Of a stretch of DNA of 33,744 bases, positions 9,437 to 18,370 are shown in pieces (position 1 is the stretch's first letter; the number at the start of each line of letters is the position of its first letter). Source of the DNA: Gemmatimonadaceae bacterium. Lineage in GTDB: Bacteria > Gemmatimonadota > Gemmatimonadetes > Gemmatimonadales > Gemmatimonadaceae. The stretch is from the NCBI GenBank assembly GCA_025362035.1, contig JANYIN010000189.1:1-33744 (forward strand), given 5' to 3'. Under the pieces are notes generated by a model. The model was given only the letters and a program-made list of their open reading frames with translations, had not been told where the DNA came from and ran no database searches. The translations under genes and the position numbers were made by a program.

Positions 9437-10045
9437 GGAACGACGCTGGATCGTGTCGCAACGAGGCAGTCCGTTGACGGCGCGGAGATGGCTGTTGAGA
9501 GCGCGGAGCGAACTGTTCATGGCGCGGAGCGGGCTGTGGCCGGCGCGGAGCTGTATGTGTTCGGCGCGGAGCTTCCTGGTGAACGCGCGGCGTTTCCCGT
9601 TGCCGGCGCGGCGCTGGCTATTGACGGCGAAGAGCTTGCCGTTGGTGGCACGGTGCGCCCTGTTGTCGGAGCGGAGCGGGCTGTCGGCGGCGCGGCATTG
9701 GCTGTTGGCGAAGCGGCGCACGCCGTTGTCGGTGCGAGGCCGGCTGTTGTCGGCGCGGCGCTGGCTGCAACGGCGTCGAAGCAGCCTCGCGTCGGATGAG
9801 ACCGGGCTAACGTCGGAGACGTGCGACCCGTCGTCGGTGCGCAGCAGACTGTTCTCGGAGCAGAGCTCGCCGACGTCGGTGGTGTGCCGCCTGTCGTCGG
9901 AGCGGATGAGGCTCACGTCGCAGAGCACGACGCTGCCGTCGCGTTGGACGAGGCTGATGACGCGTTGCACCGCGCTGACGGCGCGCAGAACGAGACTCAT
10001 GTCGCCGAGCGCACCACCATCGTCGCGATCGTGCACGCCGCCGTC
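9437..10045. repeat. Degenerate 21-bp tandem repeat array (29 units)
   Basis: Units of exactly 21 bases follow each other without a single phase slip from 9437 to 10045. Typical left-hand units begin GGCGCGGAGC and end GGCTGTTGTC or GGCTGTGGCC (for example 9521-9541, 9542-9562, 9605-9625, 9668-9688). Right-hand units drift towards ends in CGTC (for example 9815-9835, 9836-9856, 9899-9919). Most conserved are the opening G-rich block, a CT in the second half and the closing GTC/GGC. Translated on the plus strand in the frame of 9411 this is a basic heptapeptide of type ARSxLLS with mostly G or C in third positions. On the minus strand, in the amidohydrolase frame, it reads NSxLRAx. Whether it is translated is unknown. 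Confidence 0.9.
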
Positions 10046-10148
10046 CCCTTGCACGGACCTGTCCGCGAACGATGGCGGACGCACGTCGCCGCGCGCCGGC
10101 CTCATCGCGGTGCGGTCCAACCCGTTCGCACGCCGCGTTCACGAACAC

Positions 10149-10154
10149 TAGATT
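10149..10154 (+). promoter_or_regulatory. Candidate -10 box for the ABC ATPase gene
   Basis: TAGATT lies 8 bases upstream of the ATG at 10163, with no Shine-Dalgarno sequence between. This fits a leaderless or very short-leader transcript, as proposed for the ABC exporter and speA. A weak TTCGCA about 17 bases further upstream could be a -35 element. Confidence 0.35.
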
Positions 10155-10162
10155 GCGCGCGG

Positions 10163-11194
10163 ATGACTGCCATTCGCACGGAAGGACTTCGCAAGATCTA
10201 CCCGCTCGCCGTGCCGAAGCGCCGAGGCCGCCGCGCGCCAAGCGCGCCGTTCGGTCCACCTGGGCAGTCTGCCCTGCCGCCGGCCGCGGCAAACGGCGCG
10301 CGCGAGCTGGTGGCGTTGGAGGGACTCGATCTCGAGGTAGGCGAAGGGGAATTCTTCGGACTGCTCGGCCCGAACGGCGCGGGAAAGACCACCACCCTTG
10401 GCATTCTCACCACGCGTGTCGTCGCGAGTGCGGGCCGAGCGAGCGTGGCGGGCGCCGACGTCATCAACGATCCCGTGGGTGTGCGCCGCCGCATCGGCGT
10501 CGTGCCCCAACGCGCCAACCCGGACCGCGGTCTGAACGTCCTGGAGAACCTCGTCTTCCATTCGGCGTACTTCGGCATCGCGCGCGCGGACGCCATGCGG
10601 CGGGCGGTGGCGCTGCTCGAGCAGTTCGGCATGGGCGAGAAGGCCGACGCAAAGGTCGACGCACTCTCGGGTGGACAGCAGCAGCGACTGATGATCGCCC
10701 GCGCGCTGATCCACGAGCCGGGGGTCATCTTCCTCGATGAACCCACCGTGGGACTCGATCCGCAGGCCCGACTGGCGCTGTGGGATGTCCTGCGCACGCT
10801 GCATCGTCAGGGACGCACCATCGTGATGACCACGCACTACATGGAAGAGGCGGAGCAGCTGTGCGACCGGCTGGCGATCATCGATCGCGGACGCCTGCTC
10901 GCGCTGGACACGACCGTGTCGCTCAAGGCCAAAGCACCCGGCGGCACGCTCATCGAACTGGACCTGAACGGACCGGCGGACGACGCGGCCGCGCAAGTGC
11001 GGGCAATGGACTACGTCAGCAAGGCCGAGGCGGTCGGCGACGTGCTCCGCGTGCACAGCGCCGCCGGCGGCCGCATCATTTCCGCCGTGATCGAGGCGAC
11101 GGAAGCCGCCGGTCGGCATGTGCGCAACATCACCCTGACCGAGCCAAGCCTGGAGACGCTGTTCATCGAACTCACGGGGAGGAAACTCGATTGA
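10163..11194 (+). CDS. ABC-2 type exporter, ATP-binding subunit (DrrA-like)
   Basis: The ATG at 10163 gives 343 residues. The domain has Walker A GPNGAGKTT with Lys75, Q-loop in IGVVPQRANPD, signature LSGGQQQRL, Walker B VIFLDEPTVGLDP and switch His in MTTHYMEEAEQL, typical of drug/lipid/polysaccharide ABC-2 exporters. A proline- and alanine-rich insert of about 30 residues (from PKRRGRR to PPAAANGA) separates the first strand (RTEGLRKIYPLAV) from VALEGLDLEV; such an insert is unusual in this family. The C-terminal extension of about 90 residues matches the DrrA-type regulatory tail. The gene overlaps its permease partner by 4 bases, so the two subunits should be made together. Confidence 0.93.
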   Translation: MTAIRTEGLRKIYPLAVPKRRGRRAPSAPFGPPGQSALPPAAANGARELVALEGLDLEVGEGEFFGLLGPNGAGKTTTLGILTTRVVASAGRASVAGADVINDPVGVRRRIGVVPQRANPDRGLNVLENLVFHSAYFGIARADAMRRAVALLEQFGMGEKADAKVDALSGGQQQRLMIARALIHEPGVIFLDEPTVGLDPQARLALWDVLRTLHRQGRTIVMTTHYMEEAEQLCDRLAIIDRGRLLALDTTVSLKAKAPGGTLIELDLNGPADDAAAQVRAMDYVSKAEAVGDVLRVHSAAGGRIISAVIEATEAAGRHVRNITLTEPSLETLFIELTGRKLD

Positions 11195-11991
11195 ACGAAC
11201 TTGTCACACCAGGCCCGGTCAGCGCGCTGACGGTGTTCTGGGCGCTGCTGCGGCGCGACGTGCGCGTGGCGCGCAAGGAGCTGCCTTTCTTTCTGGTGCG
11301 CACCATGATGCAGCCGGTGCTTTTCCTCACGGTCTTCGGCTTTCTGCTTCCGAAAATGGGCATGGTGCGTGGCGGCTATCAGACGGCGCTGCTGCCGGGA
11401 ATTCTCGCGGTGAGCCTGGCGTTGTCCGCCATTCAGTCCGTTGCGCTGCCCATGGTGCAAGACTTCGGGTGGACGAAAGAAATCGAAGACCGCCTCCTTG
11501 CGCCGGTGGCCACGTGGGTCATCGCGGCGGAGAAGATCGTGGCGGGCATGCTGCAGGGCATTATCGCTGCGCTCTTCGTGTTACCCATCGCGCGCTTGAT
11601 CATGGGGCCGATCGCCAATCTCACCTTCGGGCATTTCGGCGACGTGCTCATGGTCACCGTTTTGGGAGCCGCGGCATTCTCTTCGCTCGGCATGTGGCTC
11701 GGCACCGGCATCGCGCCGCAGCAGATCGGACTGATGTTCAGCGTGATCGTCGCGCCCATGATGTTCTTCGGGTGCGCGTACTACCCCTGGCGCGGACTGG
11801 ACGCGGTACCCGTGATGAAATACGTCGTGCTGATCAACCCGCTCACGTACGTGTCGGAGGGCATGCGCGGCGCGCTGACGCCAGAGCTGCCGCACATGTC
11901 GCTCCTCGTGTCCACGAGCGCGCTGCTGGTGATCTGCGCGTTCTTCTGGGTGGCGGGACTGCGTAGCTTCTACAAGCGGGCCATCGGATGA
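11191..11991 (+). CDS. ABC-2 type exporter, permease subunit
   Basis: A TTG start at 11191 overlaps the ATPase stop as TTGA, and GGGGAGGA at 11176-11183 sits 7 bases upstream, which fixes the start over longer options. The 266-residue protein has about six membrane helices. It carries the ABC-2 permease signature late in the sequence (MMFFGCAYYPWRGLDAVPV, then VLINPLTYVSEGMRGALTP). It should pair with the preceding ATPase to export a small hydrophobic compound, lipid or glycan across the inner membrane. The cargo is not evident. It overlaps the downstream pdxH by 4 bases, so the three genes form one operon. Confidence 0.92.
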   Translation: MNELVTPGPVSALTVFWALLRRDVRVARKELPFFLVRTMMQPVLFLTVFGFLLPKMGMVRGGYQTALLPGILAVSLALSAIQSVALPMVQDFGWTKEIEDRLLAPVATWVIAAEKIVAGMLQGIIAALFVLPIARLIMGPIANLTFGHFGDVLMVTVLGAAAFSSLGMWLGTGIAPQQIGLMFSVIVAPMMFFGCAYYPWRGLDAVPVMKYVVLINPLTYVSEGMRGALTPELPHMSLLVSTSALLVICAFFWVAGLRSFYKRAIG

Positions 11992-12587
11992 ACCGCGCAC
12001 CGATGCACGCGCCGTTCGAGCGCTTCAACGCGCTGCTGGCGTCGGCCAGGGCTGTGGACACGGCCGTGCTGCCGGAGCCCACCGCGTTCTCCCTTGGCAC
12101 GGTCGGCGCAGACGGACAGCCCGCCGTGCGCATCCTGCTGTTGAAGGGCGTGGACGAGCGAGGGTTCGTCTTCTACACGAACGTCGAGAGTCGTAAGGGA
12201 CGGGAGCTACTGGCGCATCCGAGCGCTGCGATGTGCTTTCACTGGCAGCCGCTGGAGCGCCAGGTTCGTATCGAGGGCGTAACGTGTTCGGTGGCGCCGG
12301 AGGAAGCGGACGAGTACTTCGCCAGCCGCCCGCGCGGCAGCCAGATCGGGGCGTGGGCATCGGCGCAAAGCCGACCGATGACTGACGCTGGCGATCTCGA
12401 AGCGCAGGTCTCCGCCGCGGAAGCGCGCTTCGCCGGCACACCCGTACCGCGCCCGCCGCACTGGACCGGATTCCGTCTCATCCCGCACCGCTTCGAGTTC
12501 TGGCACGGGATGCCAAGCCGGCTGCACGAACGTCACGTCTTCGAGCGCGTGGACGACGGATGGCGCACTGAGCTTCTCTATCCATAA
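11988..12587 (+). CDS. pdxH: Pyridoxine/pyridoxamine 5'-phosphate oxidase
   Basis: PdxH is an FMN enzyme that oxidises pyridoxine or pyridoxamine 5'-phosphate to pyridoxal 5'-phosphate, the last step of vitamin B6 synthesis and salvage. The 199-residue protein has family length. It shows the FMN-binding strand-turn RILLLKGVDERGFVFYTN, then SRKGREL, AMCFHWQPLERQVRIEG, FASRPRGSQIGAWASAQS, and the C-terminal dimerisation/substrate motif PPHWTGFRLIPHRFEFW followed by RLHERHVFER. The ATG overlaps the permease stop (ATGA at 11988-11991). Two PLP enzymes lie in the window, speA directly downstream and an aminotransferase further on; the speA adjacency may be meaningful or chance. Confidence 0.95.
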   Translation: MNRAPMHAPFERFNALLASARAVDTAVLPEPTAFSLGTVGADGQPAVRILLLKGVDERGFVFYTNVESRKGRELLAHPSAAMCFHWQPLERQVRIEGVTCSVAPEEADEYFASRPRGSQIGAWASAQSRPMTDAGDLEAQVSAAEARFAGTPVPRPPHWTGFRLIPHRFEFWHGMPSRLHERHVFERVDDGWRTELLYP

Positions 12588-12628
12588 TGCAGGACGCGGG
12601 CGTCCCCGCGCCTTTCGGCCCTCGCGGC

Positions 12629-12634
12629 TATCTT
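12629..12634 (+). promoter_or_regulatory. Candidate -10 box for speA
   Basis: TATCTT at 12629-12634 is followed by 7 bases (GATTCGC) and the speA ATG, with no Shine-Dalgarno sequence. This is the arrangement expected for a leaderless mRNA. I see no clear -35 box. Confidence 0.45.
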
Positions 12635-12641
12635 GATTCGC

Positions 12642-14600
<1,959 letters not shown>

Positions 14601-14698
14601 GAGCGATGCCGCGCCGCGTGGCGCCGGATGGAGTTGACAGCACCGGGCTGATGCGGGACGTTTTCCTGGAGAGAGTCTACCCGAACGGAGCATCCTCA

Positions 14699-16714
14699 GT
14701 GCGTTATTACCGTCTCATCGTCGCCGGCCTCGTGTGCGGCGCCTCGTTGGCCCGCGCCCAGAACGCGGCCGCGCCCACAAGCAGGATCGTCGTCACGCCC
14801 GCCGCACACACGGTGGTGGCCGGCGAGTCTTTGCAGTTGCATGCGCAGCTCTTCGACGCCGCTGGAAAGGAGGTCCCGAACGCGAAGATCACGTTCCGCC
14901 CCGCCGGCGCGCCATTCGAAGGAACGGTGGATTCCTTGGGCATGGTGCACTCGGGCGCGACTGGCACGCTTGCCGTCACCGCGATCGCGCTGCTTCCGGG
15001 CGAGAAACCGGTGGTGAGCCGTTTCGAGATCGCCATGGTACCGGGACCTGCGGCGCACATCGTCATCTCGCCGCGGCCCACGCGCCTGTTACCGGGCCAG
15101 CGACTGCGCCTGGGGGCAGCGGTGTTCTCCAGCGCCAACGACCAGCGGGCGGACCGCGTGCAATGGACATCCTCATCGCCGAATGTGGTGAGGGTCGGTG
15201 CCGACGGCGCACTGCAGGCCGTGCGCGCGGGGCGGGCGACGGTCACCGCAACCGGTGGCGCGGCGAGCGCAGCGCTGGCGGTGGAGGTCGTGGCGGAAAA
15301 TGTCGCGAGCATCGAGGTGCAGCCCGCGTCCGTGGAAGTTCGCACCGGTGACGTGGTCCGCTTCAAGACGGTAGTCAAGGACGCCGCAGGCAGGGAGATC
15401 GCCGGCCTCACACCGAGCTGGCTGTTCACGCCGGGCAAGGGGATCATCGATCCGGACGGCGCGTTCGTGGCGTACGAGCCCGGGAGCTACCAGGTGACGG
15501 CGAACTTTGGCAGTCGTAGCGCCGACGCCAGCATCCTCGCGGCCGACCGCGACGTGAAACGACCCGTGCGCGTGGTCGGCAAGCTGCTGCGGACGGCATT
15601 TCCCACGAGCGAGGTCTGGATCCATCCCAACGGGAACGTCGCGTACCTCGGTACGCACCTGGGCGGCGATCGCGTGTACGCCGTGGACATCTCGAATCCC
15701 GCCAACCCCGTGGTGGTGGACTCGATCGTCGTGAACGCGCGCGAAATCAACGACATGATGACCACGCCCGACGGCAACTACATGGTCCTCACTCGAGAAG
15801 GCGCAGACAATCGCAAGAATGGCATCGTCATCGCGGACACGCACGACCCGCTGCATCCGAAGCAAATCAGCGAGTTCACCGACGGCGTGACCGCTGGCGT
15901 CCATTCCACCTTCATTCTCCGGCAACCCAAGTACGGCACGCACATCTTCCTCACAAACGACGGCACCGGCGCGCTGCATGTCATCGACATCAACGACCCG
16001 TATCATCCGAAGCAGGTGGCCACCTGGGCGCCGCGCCAGAGCGAAGCCGGTCGGATGCTCCATGACATCGACGTCCAGGACGGGCTGCTGTACGGGTCCT
16101 GGTGGAATGACGGACTGGTGATCCTCGACGTGGGCAACGGCATCAAGGGCGGTACGCCCTCGTCGCCGAAGTTCGTGGCGCAGTACAAGTACGACCTCAA
16201 CGCGCTCTACCGCTCCGTGGAGCAGGAGGGTGGCAAGGGATTCATTCGCGGCACGCACACCGCGTGGCGCTACAAGCAGTACGTGCTCATCGCCGACGAG
16301 GTGTTCGGCAACGACGCCGCGGCGAAGTTGTTCAATTGGTCGCCGTCACGAGCGCACGGGCGCCTGCAGGTGCTGGATGTGAGCGACATCGAACACCCCA
16401 GGCCCGTGGCGTGGTACGAGCCGGAATATGGCGGCGTTCACAATGTCTGGGTCGCCGGTGACACCCTGTACATGGGGGCGTATAATGCGGGCTTCCACGC
16501 ATTCGATCTGAGTGGCGAGCTGCGCGGCGACCTCAAGGCGCAGGGCCGGGAGATCGCCGAGTTCATGCCGACCGATCCCGGTGCCAAGGTGCCGAACGCC
16601 GCCATGACCTGGGGCGTGGTGGTCAACAAAAAGGATGGCCTGGCCTACGTGAACGACTTCAACAGCGGGCTATGGGCGTTACGCATCGAGCCGAAGCCCA
16701 AGCCCGTTCCCTAG
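14699..16714 (+). CDS. Secreted Ig-like / LVIVD beta-propeller repeat protein
   Basis: The frame is open far upstream through speA, but a GTG at 14699 has GGAG 8 bases before it and opens a clean signal peptide (VRYYRLIVAGLVCGASLARA, cleaved before QNAA). This gives 671 residues. About residues 25-290 form Ig-like strands of the bacterial Big_2 kind (IVVTPAAHTVVAGESLQLHA; WTSSSPNVVRVGADGALQAVRAGRATVTAT; IEVQPASVEVRTGDVVRFK). The remaining part has LVIVD-type repeats, recognisable as VYAVDISNPANPVVVDS, GIVIADTHDPLHPKQIS, LHVIDINDPYHPKQVA and LQVLDVSDIEHPRPVA, which build a beta-propeller. It is probably periplasmic or surface exposed and involved in binding. The exact role is unknown. A repeat island begins 4 bases after the stop. 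Confidence 0.88.
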   Translation: MRYYRLIVAGLVCGASLARAQNAAAPTSRIVVTPAAHTVVAGESLQLHAQLFDAAGKEVPNAKITFRPAGAPFEGTVDSLGMVHSGATGTLAVTAIALLPGEKPVVSRFEIAMVPGPAAHIVISPRPTRLLPGQRLRLGAAVFSSANDQRADRVQWTSSSPNVVRVGADGALQAVRAGRATVTATGGAASAALAVEVVAENVASIEVQPASVEVRTGDVVRFKTVVKDAAGREIAGLTPSWLFTPGKGIIDPDGAFVAYEPGSYQVTANFGSRSADASILAADRDVKRPVRVVGKLLRTAFPTSEVWIHPNGNVAYLGTHLGGDRVYAVDISNPANPVVVDSIVVNAREINDMMTTPDGNYMVLTREGADNRKNGIVIADTHDPLHPKQISEFTDGVTAGVHSTFILRQPKYGTHIFLTNDGTGALHVIDINDPYHPKQVATWAPRQSEAGRMLHDIDVQDGLLYGSWWNDGLVILDVGNGIKGGTPSSPKFVAQYKYDLNALYRSVEQEGGKGFIRGTHTAWRYKQYVLIADEVFGNDAAAKLFNWSPSRAHGRLQVLDVSDIEHPRPVAWYEPEYGGVHNVWVAGDTLYMGAYNAGFHAFDLSGELRGDLKAQGREIAEFMPTDPGAKVPNAAMTWGVVVNKKDGLAYVNDFNSGLWALRIEPKPKPVP

Positions 16715-16718
16715 CTAC

Positions 16719-16833
16719 GTACAGTGATTTCAAGCTGCGTACAATGGTTTCAAGCCGCGTACAGTGGTTTCAAGCTGCGTGCAGTGGTTTCAAGCTGCGT
16801 ACAGTGGTTTCAAGCTGCGTACGGTGGTTTCAA
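16719..16833. repeat. 20-bp tandem repeat array (5 full units plus a partial)
   Basis: Five 20-base units with starts at 16719, 16739, 16759, 16779 and 16799, and a 15-base partial at 16819, follow the consensus GTACAGTGGTTTCAAGCTGC with one or two changes per unit. It starts 4 bases after the stop of the LVIVD-repeat gene and so lies in its 3' untranslated region. There are no spacers, so it is not a CRISPR. Confidence 0.93.
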
Positions 16834-16908
16834 CTGCATGCCGCGGAAGAAAGCAGCATCTGCGTAATTCGCGCTGTTCCATCCGCGAAGATCCGCGGCA
16901 TGCAGTTG
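16831..16908. repeat. Inverted repeat with perfect 17-bp arms
   Basis: The left arm at 16831-16847 (CAACTGCATGCCGCGGA) is the exact reverse complement of 16892-16908. The 44-base interior also has small complementary patches. The left arm overlaps the end of the 20-bp array and the right arm overlaps the first copy of a 40-bp direct repeat. It lies between convergent genes, so it could act as a bidirectional terminator or transcript-end stabiliser, although no T-tract is visible. A mobile REP-like palindrome is an alternative. Confidence 0.85.
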
Positions 16909-16976
16909 GTGTCACCCCGAGGGCATACGCACCCATGGCATGCAGTTGGTGTCACCCCGAGGGCATACGCACCCAT
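16897..16976. repeat. Perfect 40-bp direct repeat, two copies
   Basis: Bases 16897-16936 and 16937-16976 are identical; each begins GGCATGCAGTTGGTGTCACC and ends GGGCATACGCACCCAT. The second copy touches the superoxide dismutase stop codon: its last T is the final base of the TAA read on the minus strand. The opening 12 bases of both copies can pair with the left arm at 16831, giving two alternative stem-loops. Confidence 0.95.
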
Positions 16977-17578
16977 TATCCGAATCGCTTTTCCACTTCG
17001 CTCCAGTTCACCACGTTCCACCACGCCTTGATGTAGTCGGGGCGCCGGTTCTGATACTTCAGGTAGTACGCGTGCTCCCAGACGTCGATGCCGAGAATGG
17101 GCGCAGGCTTCCCGTCCATGATCGGATTGTCCTGATTGGGCGTGCTGGAGATGGTGAGTTTCCCGCCCTCGTTGTTGAGCCAGGCCCAGCCTGATCCGAA
17201 CCGGCCCACGCCGGCGGCGGCGAACTGTTCCTTGAACTTCTCGAACCCACCGAACGCGCTGTTCATGGCGTCGGCAAGCTTGCCGCTGGGAGCGCCGCCG
17301 GCACTCGGTGCCATGATCTGCCAGAAGAACGAATGGTTCCAGTGACCTCCGCCATTGTTGCGCACCGCGGTCCGGATTGCGTCCGGCACCTTGTTCAAAT
17401 CACGTATGAGTTGATCGATGGGCAGGTCGGCGAGCTCGGGTGCCTTCTCGAGCGCCGCGTTCAGGTTGGTGACGTACGCGTTGTGGTGCTTCCCATGGTG
17501 AATCTCCATCGTCTGCGCATCGATGTGCGGCTCGAGCGCGGTGGCGGGATACGGAAGGGGAGGCAGTGAGTGGGCCAT
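16976..17578 (-). CDS. sodA: Superoxide dismutase, Mn/Fe family, Mn-type features
   Basis: This enzyme disproportionates superoxide to oxygen and hydrogen peroxide in the cytoplasm. The 200-residue length is standard. The four metal ligands are His27 ([13 protein letters not shown]), His82 ([11 protein letters not shown]), Asp165 and His169 ([19 protein letters not shown]). Gly at 76-78 and Gln149 in the PNQDNP segment favour the Mn or cambialistic type over the Fe type, in which the active-site Gln lies near position 70. There is no signal peptide. The gene lies 18 bases downstream of dedA on the same strand, so the two are probably co-transcribed. Its stop codon abuts the 40-bp direct repeat. 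The symbol reflects the Mn-like residues; metal use is inferred. Confidence 0.94.
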   Translation of the reverse strand: MAHSLPPLPYPATALEPHIDAQTMEIHHGKHHNAYVTNLNAALEKAPELADLPIDQLIRDLNKVPDAIRTAVRNNGGGHWNHSFFWQIMAPSAGGAPSGKLADAMNSAFGGFEKFKEQFAAAGVGRFGSGWAWLNNEGGKLTISSTPNQDNPIMDGKPAPILGIDVWEHAYYLKYQNRRPDYIKAWWNVVNWSEVEKRFG

Positions 17579-17596
17579 CGTGTTCTCCGAGTGGGT

Positions 17597-18259
17597 TCAG
17601 GCGTTCGGCATGGTGCGCGCCCGGGCATCGGCCGCGGCACGCATGCGCTCGCGCTGCCAGGAGACGAGACCCGGCAGCAGCGAAAGGAAGATCACCACGA
17701 GGATGACCTTGGTGATGTGATTCTCGATGCCGGGGATGTAGCGGCCCAGGAAGTACCCGACGAACAGCATCGACCAGATCCACATCACGGCTCCCAGCAC
17801 GTTGTAGGCCGTGTACGCGGCGAACTTCATCATGGCCAGTCCGGCCACCACGGGCACGAACGTCCGCACCACCGGCATGAATCGCGCAATGACAAGCGTC
17901 TTTCCTCCGTGCTTCTCATAGAACGCACTGGCGCGGAACAGATGTTTCTTCTTGAAGAGCAGCGAATCGTCGCGGGTAAACAGTCGAGGGCCGGTTACCT
18001 TGCCAATCGCATATCCGACGGAGTTGCCCATTATTGCCGCCACGGTCAGCAGCGCGCCGAGCAACCACAGATTCAGACCGAACTGCGAGTGCGCCGACAG
18101 CAGCCCGGCGGTCACCAGCAGTGAATCGCCCGGCAGGAAGAAGCCCACGAGCAGCCCGGTCTCCGCAAAGATGATGGCCGTGATGCCGACGTATCCGCCC
18201 AGCCGGACGAGCTGCTGGACGTCCATGAGCTGATGAAACAGATCGAGAAGAGAATGCAT
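17597..18259 (-). CDS. DedA-family (SNARE-associated/VTT domain) membrane protein
   Basis: DedA proteins are inner-membrane proteins, some of which are thought to move lipid carriers such as undecaprenyl phosphate or phospholipids. This 220-residue member has the standard length and pattern: an N-terminal re-entrant segment (GYVGITAIIFAETGLLVGFFLPGDSLLVTAGLL), GNSVGYAIGKVTG, the conserved FYEKHGGKTLVIARFMPVVRTFVPVVAGLAMM block with its essential arginines, and C-terminal helices to about residue 200. It is the first gene of a likely dedA-sod unit. The start codon at 18259 overlaps an upstream ATG of the divergent frame, but a later start is chosen for that neighbour. Confidence 0.93.
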   Translation of the reverse strand: MHSLLDLFHQLMDVQQLVRLGGYVGITAIIFAETGLLVGFFLPGDSLLVTAGLLSAHSQFGLNLWLLGALLTVAAIMGNSVGYAIGKVTGPRLFTRDDSLLFKKKHLFRASAFYEKHGGKTLVIARFMPVVRTFVPVVAGLAMMKFAAYTAYNVLGAVMWIWSMLFVGYFLGRYIPGIENHITKVILVVIFLSLLPGLVSWQRERMRAAADARARTMPNA

Positions 18260-18370
18260 GAGGCTCGGCGAAAGAAAGACGGATCGAGCGTCGGAAGTTC
18301 GGCAGACGCCCGCAGTGGGTCAACGGCTTCGCCGAACGAGTTCGCGCGTTCCGGACCACGACCAGCCGGC

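Larger units (their letters stand above)
9341..10162. other. Long spacer between divergent genes, mostly a repeat array
   Basis: This 822-base stretch separates the amidohydrolase and ATPase start codons. It consists of about 95 bases next to the amidohydrolase, a 609-base array of degenerate 21-base units, and about 117 bases leading to the ATPase gene. Because the period is a multiple of three, several frames on both strands stay open through the array. None has a convincing start, ribosome site or recognisable domain. The amidohydrolase promoter must lie within or just left of the array, and the ATPase promoter just right of it. Confidence 0.7.

Noticed and set aside
9341-10120. N-terminal extension of the amidohydrolase through the repeat array (693-residue frame)
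   Set aside because: It would place about 260 repetitive residues before a clear Sec signal peptide; the frame is open because 21 is divisible by three.
12592-12605. Palindrome GGACGCGGGCGTCC between pdxH and speA
   Set aside because: The 2-base centre cannot form a loop and such GC-rich palindromes are common by chance here; an operator role cannot be supported.
16719-16833. CRISPR-like array
   Set aside because: The 20-bp units are directly adjacent with no spacers, and no cas genes are present.
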